This document shows positions 23,491 through 35,924 of a DNA stretch of 64,000 nucleotides, piece by piece (the first letter of the stretch is position 1; each line of letters starts with the position of its first letter). Origin of the DNA: Bombyx mori. Taxonomy: Eukaryota; Arthropoda; Insecta; Lepidoptera; Bombycidae. A program made the translations under genes and the position numbers. The stretch lies in NCBI RefSeq assembly GCF_030269925.1, contig NC_085128.1, positions 4,776,501-4,840,500 of the forward strand, written 5' to 3'. The notes beneath the pieces were generated by a model. That model was not told where the DNA came from and did not search any database. It saw only the letters and a program-made list of their open reading frames with translations.

Positions 23491-23760
23491 CTTACTATGG
23501 ACTCCAATATTCTGGTTAAATTATCTCGACTACGGCTGGCCAGGGTAGCGGCACAGCGGAACCCCTTCCAGAGAAGAATCTAACACTAAACAGCCGGGCT
23601 ATTGTTTATCCTTTTATGTAAAACAAAATGAATGAACTAAAACGAAACGGCGGAACGCGTTCGAGCGCCGTCTTGACGGAATACACAACACAGAGGCTAG
23701 AGTCAGGACGCTCTCAGTTTATTTAATGATGTCACAACTTAACTCTGACATATCGCGGTC
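23491..23760 (-). promoter_or_regulatory. Candidate promoter and non-coding first exon of the FAM13 homologue
   Basis: A locally GC-richer block without minus-strand ATG. It ends at a good donor, CATA|GTAAGC (complement of 23485-23490 area), and has TCAGT initiator-like sequences upstream on the minus strand. It lies 0.5 kb upstream of the first coding exon. Inferred only from splice-site logic. Confidence 0.3.
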
Positions 23761-24150
23761 TCGGCACATATTGATGATGCACTGACCGGTCAGCTATAAT
23801 CACGGTCCGACCCGATTCACGGTTGCTTCAAGAAATGCGTTGACACTAGTCTGTAATTTAGCATTTAAAGTCCGAGAGAATGTTTCAGAGCTCCTTAGCT
23901 CGTGAACGTCAATGCGATGTTTTTACACCTATCATTGTTGAATTGTCAATTCCTTTAACGGTGAATGCTGGAAGCACAGAATAGCTTCAATTCTCGTCTG
24001 CCATGGTGGTGAGGTTTTCGAACATTTTTTTCCTGAGCGTATGAATCCAATTTATTCACTTTGTCGAATCAAAGTCAGTTGTATCTGAAAAAGAAAAAAA
24101 AAAATTCGTAAGCACATATTTATTAAGGTTATCGCGACACTTAAAATACA

Positions 24151-24506
24151 TTTCTAATGAAATACGTACTCAACAAATGTTCACGATTGACTTCCACGGT
24201 GAAGGAATAACATCGTGTAATAAAAATCAAACCCGCAAAATTATAATTTGCGTAATCACTGGTGGTAGGACCTCTTGTGACTCCGCACGGGTAGGTACCA
24301 CCGCCCCGCCTATTTCTGCCGTGAAGCAGTAATGCATTTCGGTTTGAAAGGTGGGGCAGCCGTTGTAACTATACTGAGACCTTAGAATGTATATCTCAAG
24401 GTGTGTGGCGCATTTACGTTGTAGATGTCTATGGGCTCCAGTAACCACTTAACACCAGGTGGGCTGTGAGCTCTATCTAAGCAATAAAAAAAAAAAAAAA
24501 AAAAAA
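24151..24506 (+). mobile_element. SINE, 5'-truncated, with 20-A tail
   Basis: ttctaatgaaatacgtactc through the full body to the A tail; good match to the 43451 copy. Confidence 0.7.
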
Positions 24507-25069
24507 CTTAAGGTACGTAGGCTTATTTTTTAGAATGCCGTTGAAGCGATATTAAATTCTAAATGTCGTCTTTCTAATTATTGCACATTTAATAATAAAT
24601 AAATAACAGTGCATACTCGCATTATTATGGGATGGCACTTCGAAAATTCCGATTATGGTATATCACGATTGTTTTATGTCTAATTCCCAGAAGGCATGTT
24701 CACTTGTCACGTGTCAGTAACAGACAGAATGGCCTCTACTGGTATCTACCCGTCCGGACTCACAATGCGATTTATTAATGGCAAATGCAAATTTTATTAA
24801 TTGCAAGGGTTTTATTTTTGTCACACGACTTCATTTGTTCATCGTGTTTAAATTATTTGTAATTATAAAAAAATATATATGAACATATCTGAAAGAGCAC
24901 CGAAAAGATAAGTGCCGAAGCGATATTAAGCTCATTCGTGAGTTTTCTTTCAGCAAAATAAATAAAATTAATCAAAATAAAGATCTATGTAATAAATTAA
25001 GAGTAATTTATTCTTCTCTTGCCCTTTAGGGGCTACATACAATAAACATGATATATGCCGTGGTACTGT

Positions 25070-25205
25070 TAAAACTAAGGCTTAGAACTCATGTTTGAAG
25101 ACGGATGCCGATATTAACGTGATTGAGGTTAATTAATGGGCTGCGGCGACCACTGTTAAGTGTTAACTAGGTGGGACGTGAGCTCGTTTATCCATTTTAA
25201 CAATA
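25070..25205 (+). mobile_element. Decayed SINE 3' fragment
   Basis: taaggcttagaactcatgtttg ... gaccactgttaagtgttaactaggtgggacgtgagctcg; recognisable but heavily mutated. Confidence 0.4.
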
Positions 25206-25414
25206 AAACAAAAACCAACGAAAATACTAGCTAGATAGTTTTATCGATTTATCTATAACATATTATTATGAAAATACTAGCTAGACAGCTGTATCGATTT
25301 ATTTTTAACATATGTCGCTTAATGTTCAGTACGTAGTAACGATTAAAATCGCATAAAGCTATTACGTTTCACCTGACATGAACATTTACAGGGCGACACG
25401 ACGTGAAAGGCTTC

Positions 25415-26008
25415 TATGTATGTATTTATAACTTTATTAATACGTTTTTATTAGCTTCAGACGTATGTTAGTGTGTATGTAACGGAATCTTTGAGCATGA
25501 TTTTGACCCCCTTCAAAACGTCGGATTAACTCGAAATTTGGAATAATTATTAAGGATCGATGACAATTCAATATTTTAAACAGTTTGATCCGTTATCCTT
25601 ACTAGGATAATCAGGATTAGCGGTTTTTTGTTTTCCTGAGACCCGGAGTGTCTGCGTCAAGATCAAAAAGGAAAAACTACCATGCGCGCCGATCGTCTAT
25701 TTCTTGGATAAGTTACCGATTGAATCAGATGAAACTTTTGAAAAAAAAAAAAAATAAGAAATTGAAATTTAACTAAAAAATAAATAATAGTTTAAAAAAA
25801 CTTAAAAAACCCTGGGGTGCATGGTATCAATAGTTATAAATATTTTGATAATATCCTGAAAAGCACCCCACACTTTTTTTACAATAAAATATTTTTATCC
25901 TACACTATGTTTCATTCAAATTTATTAAAATTTATTTTCTATTTTTTAGTCGGATTTTCTATAAAAGCGCATTTTTTTAGTTGTTTTTAACTATTATTTA
26001 TTTTATTT
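25415..26008 (-). mobile_element. Second copy of the foldback element, with rearrangement
   Basis: 25430-25580 is the reverse complement of 1265-1410. After a roughly 165-bp unrelated insert, the ggggtgc hairpin block (25812-25880) follows. The LINE/SINE nest at 26010 abuts it. Confidence 0.5.
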
Positions 26009-26076
26009 GATAGAAGGGCGAACGAACCCGCGCCACTGCCCTCCTTGAGACGTTGCTATAGCTTTGAAGCCGGAAC

Positions 26077-26088
26077 ACATTACTTCGT
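26077..26088 (+). repeat. 5' copy of the LINE target-site duplication
   Basis: acattacttcgt, repeated exactly after the poly(A) tail at 28969-28980. It belongs to a decayed reverse-oriented SINE (compare cattactgcttcacgg in better copies). Confidence 0.85.
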
Positions 26089-28714
26089 CCCGCTCGATCC
26101 TCCCGCGCTCGCTAATATCGAAGCATCAGTGTGCCGAATCTCACTGACGGGACACGCGCCGATCGTTATCGCGTCCGTTTATCTTCCACCGGATAAGATC
26201 GTTCTAAGCAGTGATATCGAGGCGCTGCTCGGTATGGGGAGCTCTGTCATTCTGGCGGGCGACCTAAATTGTAAACACATCAGGTGGAACTCACACACCA
26301 CAACCCCGAATGGCAGGCGGCTTGACGCGTTAGTCGATGATCTCGCCTTCGATATCGTCGCTCCGCTAACCCCGACTCACTACCCGCTAAATATCGCGCA
26401 TCGCCCGGATATACTCGACATAGCGTTATTAAAAAACGTAACTCTGCGCTTACACTCGATCGAAGTAGTTTCAGAGTTAGATTCAGACCACCGTCCCGTC
26501 GTTATGAAGCTCGGTCGCGCTCCCGATTCCGTTCCCGTCACGAGGACTGTGGTGGATTGGCACACGCTGGGCATCAGCCTGGCTGAATCTGATCCACCAT
26601 CGCTCCCGTTTAACCCGGACTCTATCCCGTCTCCTCAGGATACCGCTGAAGCCATAGACATCTTAACGTCACACATCACCTCGACATTAGATAGGTCATC
26701 GAAACAAGTTGTAGCGGAGGACTTCCTTCACCGCTTCAAATTGTCCGACGATATTAGGGAACTCCTTAGAGCTAAGAACGCCTCGATACGCGCCTACGAC
26801 AGGTATCCTACCGCGGAAAATCGTATTCGAATGCGTGCCCTACAACGCGACGTAAAGTCTCGCATCGCCGAAGTCCGAGATGCCAGATGGTCTGATTTCT
26901 TAGAAGGACTCGCGCCCTCCCAAAGGTCTTACTACCGCTTAGCTCGTACTCTCAAATCGGATACGGTAGTAACTATGCCCCCCCTCGTAGGCCCCTCAGG
27001 CCGACTCGCGGCGTTCGATGATGACGAAAAAGCAGAGCTGCTGGCCGATACATTGCAAACCCAGTGCACGCCCAGCACTCAATCCGTGGACCCTGTTCAT
27101 GTAGAATTAGTAGACAGTGAGGTAGAACGCAGAGCCTCCTTGCCACCATCGGATGCGTTACCACCCGTCACCCCGATAGAAGTTAAAGACTTGATCAAAG
27201 ACCTACGTCCTCGCAAGGCTCCCGGTTCCGACTGTATATCTAACCGCGTTATTAAACTTCTACCCGTCCAACTCATCGTGATGTTGGCATCTATTTTCAA
27301 TGCCGCTATGGCGAACTGTATCTTTCCCGCGGTGTGGAAAGAAGCGGACGTTATCGGCATACATAAACCCGGTAAACCAAAAAATCATCCGACGAGCTAC
27401 CGCCCGATTAGCCTCCTCATGTCTCTAGGCAAACTGTATGAGCGTCTGCTCTACAAACGCCTCAGAGACTTCGTCTCATCCAAGGGCATTCTTATCGATG
27501 AACAATTCGGATTCCGTACAAATCACTCATGCGTTCAACAGGTGCACCGCCTCACGGAGCACATTCTTGTGGGGCTTAATCGACCAAAACCGTTATACAC
27601 GGGAACTCTCTTCTTCGACGTCGCAAAAGCGTTCGACAAAGTCTGGCACAATGGTTTGATTTTCAAACTATTCAACATGGGCGTGCCGGATAGTCTCGTG
27701 CTCATCATACGGGACTTCTTGTCGAACCGCTCTTTTCGATATCGAGTCGAGGGAACCCGCTCCTCCCCACGATCTCTCACAGCTGGAGTCCCGCAAGGCT
27801 CTGTCCTCTCACCCCTCCTATTTAGCTTATTCGTCAACGATATTCCCCGGTCGCCGCCGACCCATTTAGCTTTATTCGCCGACGACACGACTGTTTACTA
27901 TTCTAGTAGAAATAAGTCCCTAATCGCGAAGAAGCTTCAGAGCGCAGCCCTAGCCCTAGGACAGTGGTTCCGAAAATGGCGCATAGACATCAACCCAGCG
28001 AAAAGTACTGCGGTGCTATTTCAGAGGGGAAGCTCCACACGGATTTCCTCCCGGATTAGGAGGAGGAATCTCACACCCCCGATTACTCTCTTTAGACAAC
28101 CCATACCCTGGGCCAGGAAGGTCAAGTACCTAGGCGTTACCCTGGATGCATCGATGACATTCCGCCCGCATATAAAATCAGTCCGTGACCGTGCCGCGTT
28201 TATTCTCGGTAGACTCTACCCCATGATCTGTAAGCGGAGTAAAATGTCCCTTCGGAACAAGGTGACACTTTACAAAACTTGCATAAGGCCCGTCATGACT
28301 TACGCGAGTGTGGTGTTCGCTCACGCGGCCCGCACACACATAGACACCCTCCAATCCCTACAATCCCGCTTTTGCAGGTTAGCTGTCGGGGCTCCGTGGT
28401 TCGTGAGGAACGTTGACCTACACGACGACCTGGGCCTCGAATCAATTCGGAAATACATGAAGTCAGCGTCGGAACGATACTTCGATAAGGCTATGCGTCA
28501 TGATAATCGCCTTATCGTTGCCGCCGCTGACTACTCCCCGAATCCTGATCATGCAGGAGCCAGTCACCGTCGACGCCCTAGACACGTCCTTACGGATCCA
28601 TCAGATCCAATAACCTTTGCATTAGATGCCTTCAGCTCTAATACTAGGGGCAGGCTTAGGGACCCCGGTAACCGTACTCGTCCAACTCGACAAAGAGGTC
28701 GACGTGCAACCTAA
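26089..28714 (+). CDS. Endonuclease (C-terminal part) plus reverse transcriptase of the jockey-clade LINE
   Basis: The open frame runs from 26045, with TTG as first codon, to a stop at 28712-28714 (889 codons), but only residues 16 onward belong to the element. EN: SVYLPP, GDLN (residues 72-75) and SDHRPV (147-151) are present; the N-terminal catalytic Glu is missing. RT: PISLLMSLGKLYERLL, catalytic FFDVAKAFDKVWH (first Asp at residue 525), TAGVPQGSVLSPLLF, FADDTTVYY (Asp pair 613-614) and the YLGVTLD thumb motif are all intact. The C-terminus is the LINE-typical RHDNRLIVAAADYSP plus an Arg-rich end. The RT acts in target-primed reverse transcription; without gag and full EN it could work only in trans. 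Confidence 0.9.
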
Positions 28715-28968
28715 CCCATGCATCAGCCCGCTGAGTTTCTCGCCGGATCTTCTCAGCGGGTCGCGATTCCGATCCGGTAGTAGATTCATTCGCGAAACAA
28801 TTGCTCTTGAGTTGTTAGGTCTCCTTCGGAGGCGCTCGGGCAGTTGTTAGCAAATCCCACCCCTCTTGGCTGAGCCTTTGCTCGCCCACCTGTCCTAGTG
28901 AAACTGGAAAGGCCTTCGGGCCACCAGTAAACTTTCAATCATAAAAAAAAAAAAAAAAAAAAAAAAAA
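26089..28968 (+). mobile_element. 5'-truncated jockey-clade non-LTR retrotransposon with intact RT
   Basis: The element begins inside the endonuclease (EN) domain and ends in a run of about 27 A. It is bounded by a 12-bp target duplication (26077-26088 and 28969-28980; the first A is ambiguous with the tail). The 3' UTR (28715-28942) contains a block shared with the many LINE tails listed below. No ORF1 (gag) and no EN N-terminus are present, so it is dead-on-arrival despite an uninterrupted RT. The insertion split an older, decayed SINE copy. Confidence 0.9.
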
Positions 28969-28980
28969 ACATTACTTCGT
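28969..28980 (+). repeat. 3' copy of the LINE target-site duplication
   Basis: acattacttcgt directly after the A tail; the following gatagaaata continues the interrupted SINE. Confidence 0.85.
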
Positions 28981-29129
28981 GATAGAAATACACTGAATGA
29001 CGATTAAGCCTACACAGTGACAATTAAAATGACTAATCCATCCAAACGCAACTTCGCTAATCATTATGACGAATTGAATTTTATGTTTAGTTTCCTTCAT
29101 GATTTTGTATATTATATTCGACCATAATT

Positions 29130-29335
29130 AAGAATGCCAAGACAACTACTATATGGGAAACCAGAGGGCCGCAGAAGTCGTGGATGGCCCAAACTCCGAT
29201 GGTTAGATGGCGTAGAGCACGACCTCAAAGTTATCGGTGTCAAGAACTGGAAGGAGAAAGCCCTGAACAGAGTAATCTGGACATAATGGACAAGGCCAAG
29301 GCACATTCTGGGCTGGTCTAAGATAATGATGATAA
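29130..29335 (+). mobile_element. RTE-type LINE C-terminal fragment
   Basis: Translated RMPRQLLYGKPEGRRSRGW, PKLRWLDGVEHDLK and a HSGLV ending, then gatgatgataat. 5'-truncated. Confidence 0.65.
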
Positions 29336-29365
29336 TTAATGATAGCTCAGATTTACATTCTTTTA

Positions 29366-29602
29366 AATTTATTACTAAGATGAATGGACGAGATCGCGGC
29401 CCATCTGGAGTTAAGAGGTCGCTGGAGGTCATAGACATCAACAACGTAAACGCTGCTACTCACCTTGAAACAATGACATGAGTTTTTACAGTACAACAGC
29501 TGCCCCACTCTTCAAACCGAAACACATTACTGCTTCACGGCTGAAATAGGCAGGGCGGTGTTACCTACACGTACAGGCTCACAAGACGTCATACCACCAG
29601 TA
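29366..29602 (-). mobile_element. SINE body, moderately diverged
   Basis: attactaagatgaatggacg to cataccaccagtaa. Confidence 0.6.
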
Positions 29603-30094
29603 AAAAAATCATTTTATGTATTAAATTTTCTCTTTCACTTCGTTACAGACATTAAAAAAAAACATCCCTTTTCTATTTATTTTATGTTTTTATAAACATC
29701 AAATGAGATTAGTTATAAGCATTGAACTGTTTTGTCTATGCCAATTTATGTGTAAATAGATTCATAAGATATAATAATGAAGTAATTTACCAATAACAAC
29801 GAAATATAAACCACATTATTCCTGAAATGTCACTTACAGGTAACTGCGTAGTTGCGTGTCCGTAACCCGTTCTACGCGTAATCTCCGAAGAGCCTTATTA
29901 CATCAAGTAAATTTATCGTAAAAAATGCGTTTTTGTTAGATTTTTGAGTGGATTTTTGATAGAATATAAAAGACAAATTAACGTTTAAGCTGCCAAGTTT
30001 ATATCCTCATTGGTGATGAAACAAAAAAATATCAGTGATGAAACAAAAAAATATCATCAAATAACCTTGTTTTGTTTATATATTTATACATATC

Positions 30095-30362
30095 CTATCG
30101 GATCCTTTCGATCCACTGTCGGTGCTTTTAGGCACTCTACGCGCCGGTTCTCATGCAACCTAGCCTATAGGCACAACCTGCTCAGTTTCTCCCCGGATCT
30201 AGTCAGTGAGTCGCAATTCCGATTTTGTGCGAAGCGAAGCGAACCCGTGCTCTTGCTAGGAGGGCTAGTGTTAACAACTTCTCCCAGGTTAAGCCCGTGA
30301 GCTTACCTAACGAACTGTGCGTATTTGGAATATACTAGGCAACCTAAAGGTTACCAGTAATT
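30095..30362 (+). mobile_element. Jockey-clade LINE tail, diverged
   Basis: tatcggatcctttcgatcc ... ctcagtttctccccggatct ... tgctcttgctaggaggg ... ggttaccagtaatt. Confidence 0.5.
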
Positions 30363-30364
30363 AG

Positions 30365-33230
30365 ATAGGGGAAGAAATCAGTATACTACATGTGTCTAAT
30401 CAAAGCCATAAACCAAAATAATGAAAAAATATTACTGAATATAGATAGGGCTTGTTATTAAATCGATGGACAATCAACACATACGTTTTGCATAATTCTG
30501 TCACGAAGTGGTCATGCGTTTTTTTATATATACGATAACCATTATTCCAATATAGTTTAGATTTACGTACAGGAACGAATCCGTGAATTTGGACCATGTT
30601 AGAAAATAAATTATTTAGGTAAATTACTAAATAAGTAAGGCATAGTATGATTAGTTATAAGTAAGAAGTTTCTGGAATGTAAGACGTTTATAGACAATCA
30701 TGAAGTTATGGGAATAGACACCGCGACTTTTAATTAGGTCTGACAACACTTTTAATTATTTTGTGTGCATAGATCGTCCTTTTTGTTTGAACGCTTTTTG
30801 TTAAAATTTGAATATGACATTGTCTATAGATATTGAACTCTGAGTTATAACAATCGTGATTTTAATTAATAAAGAAAACAGAAGAATACAACGTAAAGCT
30901 AGAGCTAACCATGTAAAACTTTATGTAAAGGCGAAAGAGACCAATTTTGCTTAGTAACGTAGACAAGATTTTATTATAAAGGTACGTTTGATGCAGTTGC
31001 TAACTGTGAACAATCTTCTGCTTTTAAGATAAACACGAAGATCGCTGTATCATGCTAACGTAATAGTTGTAGGGAAGTTAATTTCCTTTCTTAATTAATG
31101 TAATTGTTTAGCTGTAATTTTTATACAGAGCTGTATCTCTCTGCCCTGTAAAAAGCAGTATTTCATTACTCAGACCTTTAATACTCATATTATTCTTGGC
31201 ATAATCCAACCAAAATGGCTATTTTTTCTTTAGCGTCCATATATATCGATCGCTTTATAGTATATATTGTTCTTGGTATGGGACCCTGACTTTAGAACCA
31301 AATTAATGGATAAAATATCTCTTTTTTTAACTATGCTGATAGCCTTGAGAGGCTATTTCAGCTTCTCTTTGACGTATAGGTGAGCTCACGGGGCTCAAAT
31401 CAGGAGTGCTGCTAACAGTAGCCTTAGCAAGAGCAGTGCTTCGCAGAATCTACCACCGGATCGGAAACAGCGAGAAACTCAGTGGGAAATATCTATAGTA
31501 TACTTAAGGCATGTTGAAATTTCCCTAATAGTAACGAGAAGAGTACAACAAATTTCTCGAGAACGACTAGATTGAGGAAAATTAATTTCAATGGATAGTA
31601 AAAATCCAACGATGAATTGGAGGCTTCGTAATCTAGCTATGAATGAGTTTCTCGTGCTTGACCTGATTAAGTGGGGTTCGCGTAGGCGTGCCCCTTGATG
31701 AAAGCTCTCGCAACTTATTAACTGAGATAGCTCATCTTTGTTCAAACAAATTATAGTAATTGTATAATCATCATTATGCATTACTACTTATAATGTTTTT
31801 TTTTTGTTAAGTTATCGTAATTATTGAATGAAACATTACAAGTGTTTTGTTTATTTGACATATTAGAATGAATAAAAGAAAACCTACAATAAGAAGCAAT
31901 GTTGCATATCCGGATTCATCGATCATAATAATTGGTGGTCAACGTTAAGCCATTGTTTACTAGAAGATTTACAGAAATATATTATTTGTTAATAATATTA
32001 CTGTAAAATAAATCGCTATCCACATTACATCCTATAAAATGTTTTCGAGTTCTATTATGAGTAAACGTGATCTTATTGATGGCTTTGGTGTTAATTTAAA
32101 GAATCATTTGATTGATACCTGTATCTAGTCTATCTTGAATCTATAACAAAATTGAAAAAGAACTAGTATATTATTCGTTTAAATATATTTGTTATAACTA
32201 CTAATTATAGTTTTTGAAAAGTATATTTTTATCTCGAAGGTACTTCGTGGTAATAAATAGGATATTCAAATTTGTTAAGTAAATTGCTCCATTATTCAGT
32301 TTAGAACAAAACGTTTTGAATGAATAAAATTCTATTGGATTGAAATTTTTCTCCTTCCCTCTTCTGCTATAATAGTTGTAAGAAGACTAAGTGACTTAAA
32401 TTTTTTACGTTGATCAAAGCAATCTCAATTCACTCTGTCATCAGAAATCACCTTAATATATCTACTTCCTGGAGCAGTTTTCATTTTACGGCGTTTTCCA
32501 AGTATTCGTTTCCGAGAACTTCATTTTTAACCAACTCAAAAGAAAAAACACGTTTTCTATTAGAGTGTTGTTATATTTCGAAAAATAGTAGTTAAATTGA
32601 ATAGATAAAATGTAAAATTATAATTAAAATATTGATATATTAAATTTCTAGTAATTTTATAATTTTGCGTCTTTTCATTAATAAATTATTTATATTTAGC
32701 ATTCATTTTACAATAGAATTATTCTAGTAGTAATCAAAACAATACAGCACTACTCATTTGACTTAATTTCTTAATAATGTTTCCGGTTTAATTTTTAACA
32801 TTATTATGTAATCAAAAGAAATTATCTAAATACAAATAAGTGCGTACTTTAAAAAACTGAAAAACATAATATCGCCTCAACAACAACATGCCAAGTCTAT
32901 TGTCTTATTGGTTATTAGTTTAAAAGCATAATAACAATGCTTTCCCGAAAACATTGCATCTATTGCGCACTTGTCGGTAGACCACAAGCATGATACAATG
33001 AAACGCAGAAGCCTTAAATAAACGCTTTACTACCTTAATATCCACTAAAATCTGTCAAGGAAAATATTTTTTTGTGAATATTTATTGTAATATTTACAAG
33101 TAACAAAAACGTCCTTGAGATATCCCACCTCACCTCAATCAGTTGCTGTCGAGGAGAATGTATCCAAAAAAATCTTACCAAATAAAAAAAACGTGTTGTA
33201 CGGTGTCTTTATGGTTAATATTCACAGAAT
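30365..33230. other. Intergenic DNA, mostly AT-rich
   Basis: One jockey tail (31330-31485). The remainder has no supported feature; a minus-strand ORF of 100 codons at 31479-31781 partly overlaps that tail and lacks family features. Confidence 0.45.
31330..31485 (-). mobile_element. Jockey-clade LINE tail
   Basis: gctgatagccttgagaggct ... gtgagctcacggggctcaaa ... gcttcgcagaatctaccacc. Confidence 0.55.
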
Positions 33231-33249
33231 AAGGAAGTGATTTGATAAT

Positions 33250-33390
33250 ACACGAAATGGCGTCGTGTTGCAAAATGGCGCCTGCAACATCCGCTCCGAA
33301 CCGGCCTCTAAAGCCGACTGAGGGAGGTTGGGTGGAGCCCGGCACGCTCAACCCGCATTATTTTATCGATAAGCTCTTCCTACGTTGAGG
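33250..33390. promoter_or_regulatory. GC-rich island with two YY1/Pho-like ATGGCG sites
   Basis: gaaatggcgtcg and caaaatggcgcc, then about 90 bp of GC-rich sequence in an AT-rich intergenic region. A 37-codon plus-strand ORF starts at the second ATG, but I recognise nothing in it. Confidence 0.3.
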
Positions 33391-34099
33391 GAAATAGAAA
33401 ACAAAAGAAACGTAGATACTCCGTAGTTATTTAACTCAAATATATGTATGTCATGGTATACATAAGAAATAGTTCATTATATATTTTTATGAGATAAATA
33501 AATTGCAACGGTAATTTTCTTAAGCCAAGCTGACTATGAACCATAATCGAATTAGAAATTCATAATTAACTTTGCTAATGTGTTGATTAAGTCCTCATTG
33601 ACAGAGACAAAAACTTCGTTGATTTGTGTTTTGTGGGTAAAAAAACATCTCGGACACCGGCCGGCGTAGCAGTATGATGACACACCCTTCCTGAACCAAT
33701 ACCTAGAACGTTTGTTGTGAAAGTACATGTAGATGTTTTATTATTGAGCTATATACATTGCTGGTTTTGAATCATAAAGATTAAACTGAATAGCACTGAA
33801 ATAGCAATGGAACAAAAACTGTTCAACAAACACGGATTGGTTAGTATAAAGCAGTCTCGTAGATACTGCCTACTACGCCGCCCGATGGCGTAACTGCGTA
33901 GCATTGAGGCTACAGAGTATTTTCTTTTTGAAGGTGAAAAAGCATAGATCTTAATATTATGTAGTAAATCTCAATTATTTTTGCTGTAATATTTAATCGA
34001 TGATAAAATTAAATCACACACGCTCATCTGGCCCCAACATAGAATTCTCTGTACCATTAGAAATAGAAACTTGTTTAAGGACATACATGTATACATTGT

Positions 34100-34205
34100 A
34101 AAATATGTTCAATACACGATTGCCTGCGGGACCTGGGAATAACACCAACGACCCTCGGATTAGCAGACTGAGGCGCTAGCTATTGCGTTAGCCATTGTCA
34201 CCGAG
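34100..34205 (-). mobile_element. Decayed tRNA-like SINE head, second type
   Basis: On the minus strand ctcggtgacaatggctaacgc and gagggtcgttggtgttattccc; same order as 44645-44735 but mutated B box. Confidence 0.4.
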
Positions 34206-34209
34206 CTAA

Positions 34210-35920
34210 CTATTGAAAACAAATCTCAATTGACTTTAATATTACAATTTAAACAACAAAGATAATGTTAAGGCTTTAACTCATATAATATGATAATTTT
34301 ATATTATTATTAAATCAAAATGCAAGGTAGTTTAATAACCTAAAAGTACATATTATTATCCGCAACACGCTTCGTCAGATTATAGAAACAGAGTTATCAG
34401 CAACAAGCTTCGCCAAAAAATTGATGTTGTATATGTTATTGTATTTTTTTTCGATAAACTATTTAGTGTTGTAATGACATTTAGCGCGCTGGATCCTTAA
34501 GACTTAGTGGGTGGAGGTTTAGGAGCTAAATTTAACTTCTTCTATATATAATAGAAAAAGTGAATTTTTAGTGTCGATTTTCCTAACTTTACGAAATGAA
34601 ATCTTAACAACATTATTGTTGATACTTCAGTGGAGATTTATGGAGAATCTGGCTGTCTGTGGACACGACATATTGCTCCTTCGCAAAATATGAACATACC
34701 AATCTGCGCTTAGTATTAATTCTTCTTTCGGCTTCCACCTGATGGTAAGTTGTTACAGTCGCCGAAAGCTGCTAGCAATGCCACAGGCGAGTCGTCGCTT
34801 ATCACTACGACATTTTTCAAACCTTGTTCAATGTAGAACATGTTATAGTATTCAAGGAACCACTAATTTGATGAACAGTTTTTCCGACTTTTAATCGAAA
34901 AGAGAAGATTTTAGACTACTTGTACCATACTGCCTAATCCTGGCCCAAGAGTGCGTTCAGATTTCATAGATGGAATAGTTGCTATACTAATGTAGTTATA
35001 CTTTGTACATTGGCCTTGTCTCTAAAAAAGGGCGGAAGTAAGCACAGGTCTATCAACGCTACCTAAAAATAATAGTCATATTTATTTATAAAAGCACACA
35101 TTAAAATCGTGTTTGCGGCAAATTATTAAGAACAAGTGGTTAATTAGTACTGAATGAAAACAATTTTTCTTGAATGAAAATGCTTATTAATGTAAAATAT
35201 TCACCTCTTTTCTAAATTCTGAGTTCATTAAGGCTTTGCGTAAGGATTTGTGTGTGGTAACATGTACCTACAAATGTGTCTGGAATGAAAGGAATAGTTT
35301 GTCATTTGATTGATGAACAAAATAATTTATTAAAACCGCGAAATATAAGATCACTTTCTATTGGAGTCTATTTAAATTTAACAATAGATACATATTCTAC
35401 AACTGCTATCATAGGCTCGTATCGTCGTTGTATCGAAACCAAAGGCCGGCTAGTTATATAGGGTATATATGTATCCTTTGTTTGTTGGTAAACGAACAGG
35501 CTATCCTAGCTTTGTCATTTAAATTCTGTGAGAGTGAGATAGAAAACAAAAAGACGTATCAGACTCTCTCGCAGAATGTGTCGATCGATATGACCTTGGC
35601 ACTGAGTTTTATTGTCAACCAGTAAGTGTGAAGCGCAACTGTAACATTAATGCATTGAAATATTTGAAAATCTGAAGCATTTTTCTATACCGATTTTTAT
35701 TTCGATCGATAATTTCAGTTAAATTTTATTTCACACACGCCTCCACAGCTGCGAATACTTTTGATAATACTGTTTTTTGTGTTTTTTAGAGCATTATTTA
35801 CCAAGATACTTCCTCTACCAACATCTTGTGCTATTTACATCTGTCTCTTTCATGCATTAGATGGGTAGGTGAGCTCATAAAAATAGTAATTTGAATGCCA
35901 CTACCACCCTTCAGACATTA
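34210..35920. other. Intergenic AT-rich DNA
   Basis: Short ORFs at 35276-35625 have no recognisable motifs; nothing else seen. Confidence 0.45.
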
Positions 35921-35924
35921 GGTT

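Larger units (their letters stand above)
26010..29000 (-). mobile_element. Decayed SINE split by the jockey-clade LINE
   Basis: Outer parts 26010-26088 (cgcgccactgccctccttgagac ... ccggaacacattactt) and 28981-29000 (gatagaaata) follow the reversed SINE order. The 2.9-kb LINE lies between them. Confidence 0.5.

Noticed and set aside
27535..27888. Minus-strand 117-codon ORF inside the LINE
   Set aside because: Antisense shadow of the RT domain.
33264..33387. 37-codon plus-strand ORF starting MAPATSAPNRPLKP
   Set aside because: Open frame in a short GC-rich patch with no recognised motif; not listed as a gene.
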